From Paenibacillus sp. LHD-38 (GTDB lineage: Bacteria; Bacillota; Bacilli; Paenibacillales; Paenibacillaceae), in contig NZ_JAVIFU010000054.1 of NCBI RefSeq assembly GCF_031157315.1, positions 1-43,691 of the forward strand: DNA of 43,691 nt. Reading direction: 5' to 3'. Positions 42,381 through 43,691 of this stretch are shown piece after piece (the first letter of the stretch is position 1; every line of letters starts with the position of its first letter). Position numbers and translations under genes: made by a program. A model generated the notes under the pieces. That model was not told the origin of the DNA. It saw only the letters and a program-made list of their open reading frames with translations, and did not search any database.

Positions 42381-42396
42381 TCGGGCCCGCTTTTTT
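42363..42396 (+). terminator. Possible weak terminator within the tat operon
   Basis: AAGCGG (42363-42368) pairs with CCGCTT (42387-42392), with an inner TCCG/CGGG helix, then TTTTTT. It includes the tatA stop codon. It may lower tatC expression relative to tatA. Confidence 0.5.
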
Positions 42397-42442
42397 CTTG
42401 AAAAAAAAGGCTGTTAATGCTTGGCGAAGGAGGTAAGTACGG

Positions 42443-43264
42443 GTGGGATCGGATGCAAATAATAAAACGGAGCAGACATCGCGTAAAGCGCTTCTTCAAC
42501 AAGAAGGGCTCATGCCGCTTCTAGAGCATCTTGGAGAACTGCGGAAGCGCATAGTCTACGTGCTCGTTATACTGACGATAGGCTTAGTAGTCGGATTAAT
42601 ACTGGCACAGCCTACTTATAATTTTCTAATGAGCCAGAAGCCGGCAAATACGATTTCATTACATACGTTTTCACTTTGGGACGGTATCGGCATGTATATG
42701 AAATTCGCTTTTGTTATCGCCTTGATTATTGCGCTTCCTATGATTGCTTATCAGCTCTGGGCATTCGTAAAGCCGGCCCTGCGCAAAAACGAGCAGCGAT
42801 CCACGCTTAAATACGTTCCATTCGCGCTAATTATGTTTTTAATTGGCCTGGCGTTTTCGTATTATGTCGTGTTTCCTCTCGCGTTCAACTTCACAAGGAC
42901 GGTCTCGCAGCATTTAAATCTCGAGGAAACCTATGGGATCGCGCAATATTTTACGTTTATGTTTAATTTGCTTATTCCGATATCACTTCTTTTCGAGCTG
43001 CCGCTTGTCATCATGTTTTTGACGGCGATTCGATTGGTGAATCCAAAACGGCTTCGCAAAATGCGCAGGCTGGCATACTTCGTTATGGTACTTATCGGGG
43101 TAATGATTACGCCGCCAGATTTCATATCGGATATCTTAGTGGCCATTCCCTTAATTATTTTATACGAAGTCAGCGTGTTTTTATCGGGTACGGTCCATAG
43201 AAAACAATTGGCAGCGGATGCGAAATGGGAAGCGGAATACGGAGAGTCATGGAATAACGCTTAA
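42443..43264 (+). CDS. tatC: Sec-independent translocase subunit TatC
   Basis: A 273-residue polytopic receptor of the twin-arginine translocase with six membrane helices. The N-terminal MPLLEHLGELRKRI motif, the Phe/Tyr-rich loops and the C-terminal PPDFISDILVAIPLIILYE segment are characteristic. The start is GTG 42443 with AAGGAGG nine bases upstream. With TatA it exports folded proteins with RR signal peptides, including molybdoenzymes, which fits the cofactor genes next door. Confidence 0.96.
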   Translation: MGSDANNKTEQTSRKALLQQEGLMPLLEHLGELRKRIVYVLVILTIGLVVGLILAQPTYNFLMSQKPANTISLHTFSLWDGIGMYMKFAFVIALIIALPMIAYQLWAFVKPALRKNEQRSTLKYVPFALIMFLIGLAFSYYVVFPLAFNFTRTVSQHLNLEETYGIAQYFTFMFNLLIPISLLFELPLVIMFLTAIRLVNPKRLRKMRRLAYFVMVLIGVMITPPDFISDILVAIPLIILYEVSVFLSGTVHRKQLAADAKWEAEYGESWNNA

Positions 43265-43266
43265 CG

Positions 43267-43299
43267 GGAAGAAGAGGGAAATCCTCTTCTTCCTTTTTT
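43267..43299 (+). terminator. Intrinsic terminator of tatC
   Basis: The stem GGAAGAAGAGG (43267-43277) pairs with CCTCTTCTTCC (43283-43293), loop GAAAT, then TTTTTT. Confidence 0.93.
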
Positions 43300-43311
43300 G
43301 TTTTATAAACG

Positions 43312-43402
43312 ATTATAGGAATAAGTTTTCGCTTATAAATCTGCTTTTATATTAACGTATCACCGTGAAACGATTGTTTTTTCTGCAAAGAAGTACGACG
43401 AC
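43312..43402. repeat. Degraded palindromic repeat
   Basis: It resembles the copy at 1516-1640: ATAGGAATAAGTTTTCGC then TTATAAATCTGC, and TATCACCGTGAAACGA in place of TTTCACCGCGAAACGA. The GCCG/CGGC core and the right arms have decayed. It again lies directly behind an intrinsic terminator. Confidence 0.55.
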
Positions 43403-43417
43403 ATAATAATCCCGATT

Positions 43418-43448
43418 AAGAACCTTGATAAATCAAGGTTCTTTTTTA
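43418..43448 (+). terminator. Orphan intrinsic terminator
   Basis: A perfect 12-bp stem, AAGAACCTTGAT (43418-43429) with ATCAAGGTTCTT (43432-43443), then TTTTATTT. tatC already has its own terminator 120 bp upstream, and no gene is seen between them. Confidence 0.8.
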
Positions 43449-43691
43449 TTTGTACGGATTTTCTTGTCGTTTTTTTTGGACATGAAAATCCCCATGATAC
43501 TGTACTAGCGACAAAAAAACCACCTTATTACGGTTTATTTAAGTCTTACTTGGACAAAAATTGATACTAAGAAACTCAAACTTCGCAGAGCGAAATTGGC
43601 TTTAAACCCTTGATAAGTATAGCTAAACCAAGAAAATATTAATCTCTTGCAAAATAGAAAACACCGCTTCGGTTTGGTATAGTGATTGTGA
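43449..43691. other. AT-rich sequence without a supported gene
   Basis: All frames are interrupted by frequent stops. A short inverted repeat TTGTCG/CGACAA (near 43463 and 43510) with T and A runs is visible, but I could not link it to an insertion sequence. No CIRCE element or tRNA was seen. Confidence 0.4.

Noticed and set aside
43430..43491. 16-codon minus-strand frame with GGGG before its ATG
   Set aside because: It is too short and basic (MSKKNDKK), and it ends inside a plus-strand terminator. It is likely chance.
43449..43691. Insertion-sequence remnant
   Set aside because: AT-rich text with a short inverted repeat was seen, but no transposase fragment or paired ends could be supported.

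Overview
The window looks like chromosomal DNA of a spore-forming Bacillota bacterium, most likely Paenibacillus or a close relative. This is inferred from gene content and gene order; no search was run. Supporting signs are a YyaC-type spore protein, Leu T-box leaders, class II GalT, and the order thiL-tsaE-tsaB-rimI-tsaD ... ABC-F (ydiF-like) - moaC - tatA - tatC. As I recall, that order matches the ydiA-ydiJ region of Bacillus subtilis. No phage, complete insertion sequence, CRISPR array, rRNA or tRNA gene was seen.

Layout. 1-9.6 kb: a tandem palindromic repeat, a Trm11-like methyltransferase, two lipase-like hydrolases, a TrhA/hemolysin III membrane protein, a Gfo/Idh/MocA oxidoreductase, a CorA-like channel, a YflT stress protein, an FAD oxidoreductase and an AraC regulator. 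9.8-13.7 kb: the Leloir operon galK-galE-galT, divergent from the AraC regulator. 13.8-22.8 kb: mostly small or house-keeping genes (UPF0435, YyaC, hydrolase, DUF6483-like, methyltransferase), then a c-di-GMP pair (7TM-GGDEF and an HD-GYP whose HD histidine is Phe), an orphan protein and a YitT membrane protein. 22.8-26.8 kb: thiL and the tsaE-tsaB-rimI-tsaD cluster with ATGA overlaps. 26.8-30.3 kb: a consensus promoter, two Leu T-box leaders in series, leuA and a methyltransferase. 30.3-30.8 kb: a 520-bp gene-free stretch with a dense DnaA-box cluster. 30.8-36.2 kb: an ABC ATPase, a small protein and a complete comQ-comX-comP-comA quorum-sensing locus. 36.3-43.3 kb: an APH-family kinase, an ABC-F ATPase, 5-formyl-THF cyclo-ligase, moaC-mogA-moeA-like and tatA-tatC.

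The most notable system is ComQXPA. It comprises an isoprenyl transferase with DDxxD and NDxxD motifs, a 56-residue pheromone precursor with Trp at the penultimate position (33133 is the end of its stop codon), a polytopic histidine kinase with a PDZ-like extracytoplasmic segment, and a LuxR-type response regulator. A shared TCACGCAAAA inverted-repeat motif lies upstream of both the ABC gene and comX and may be the regulator's operator.

Three other features stand out. The DnaA-box cluster lies between tsaD and the ydiF-like gene, where I recall B. subtilis carrying one of its non-oriC DnaA-box clusters. The two T-boxes in series both appear to read a CTC Leu codon. A family of long (about 88 nt) imperfect palindromes occurs at four intergenic loci, once as a 97-bp tandem trimer.
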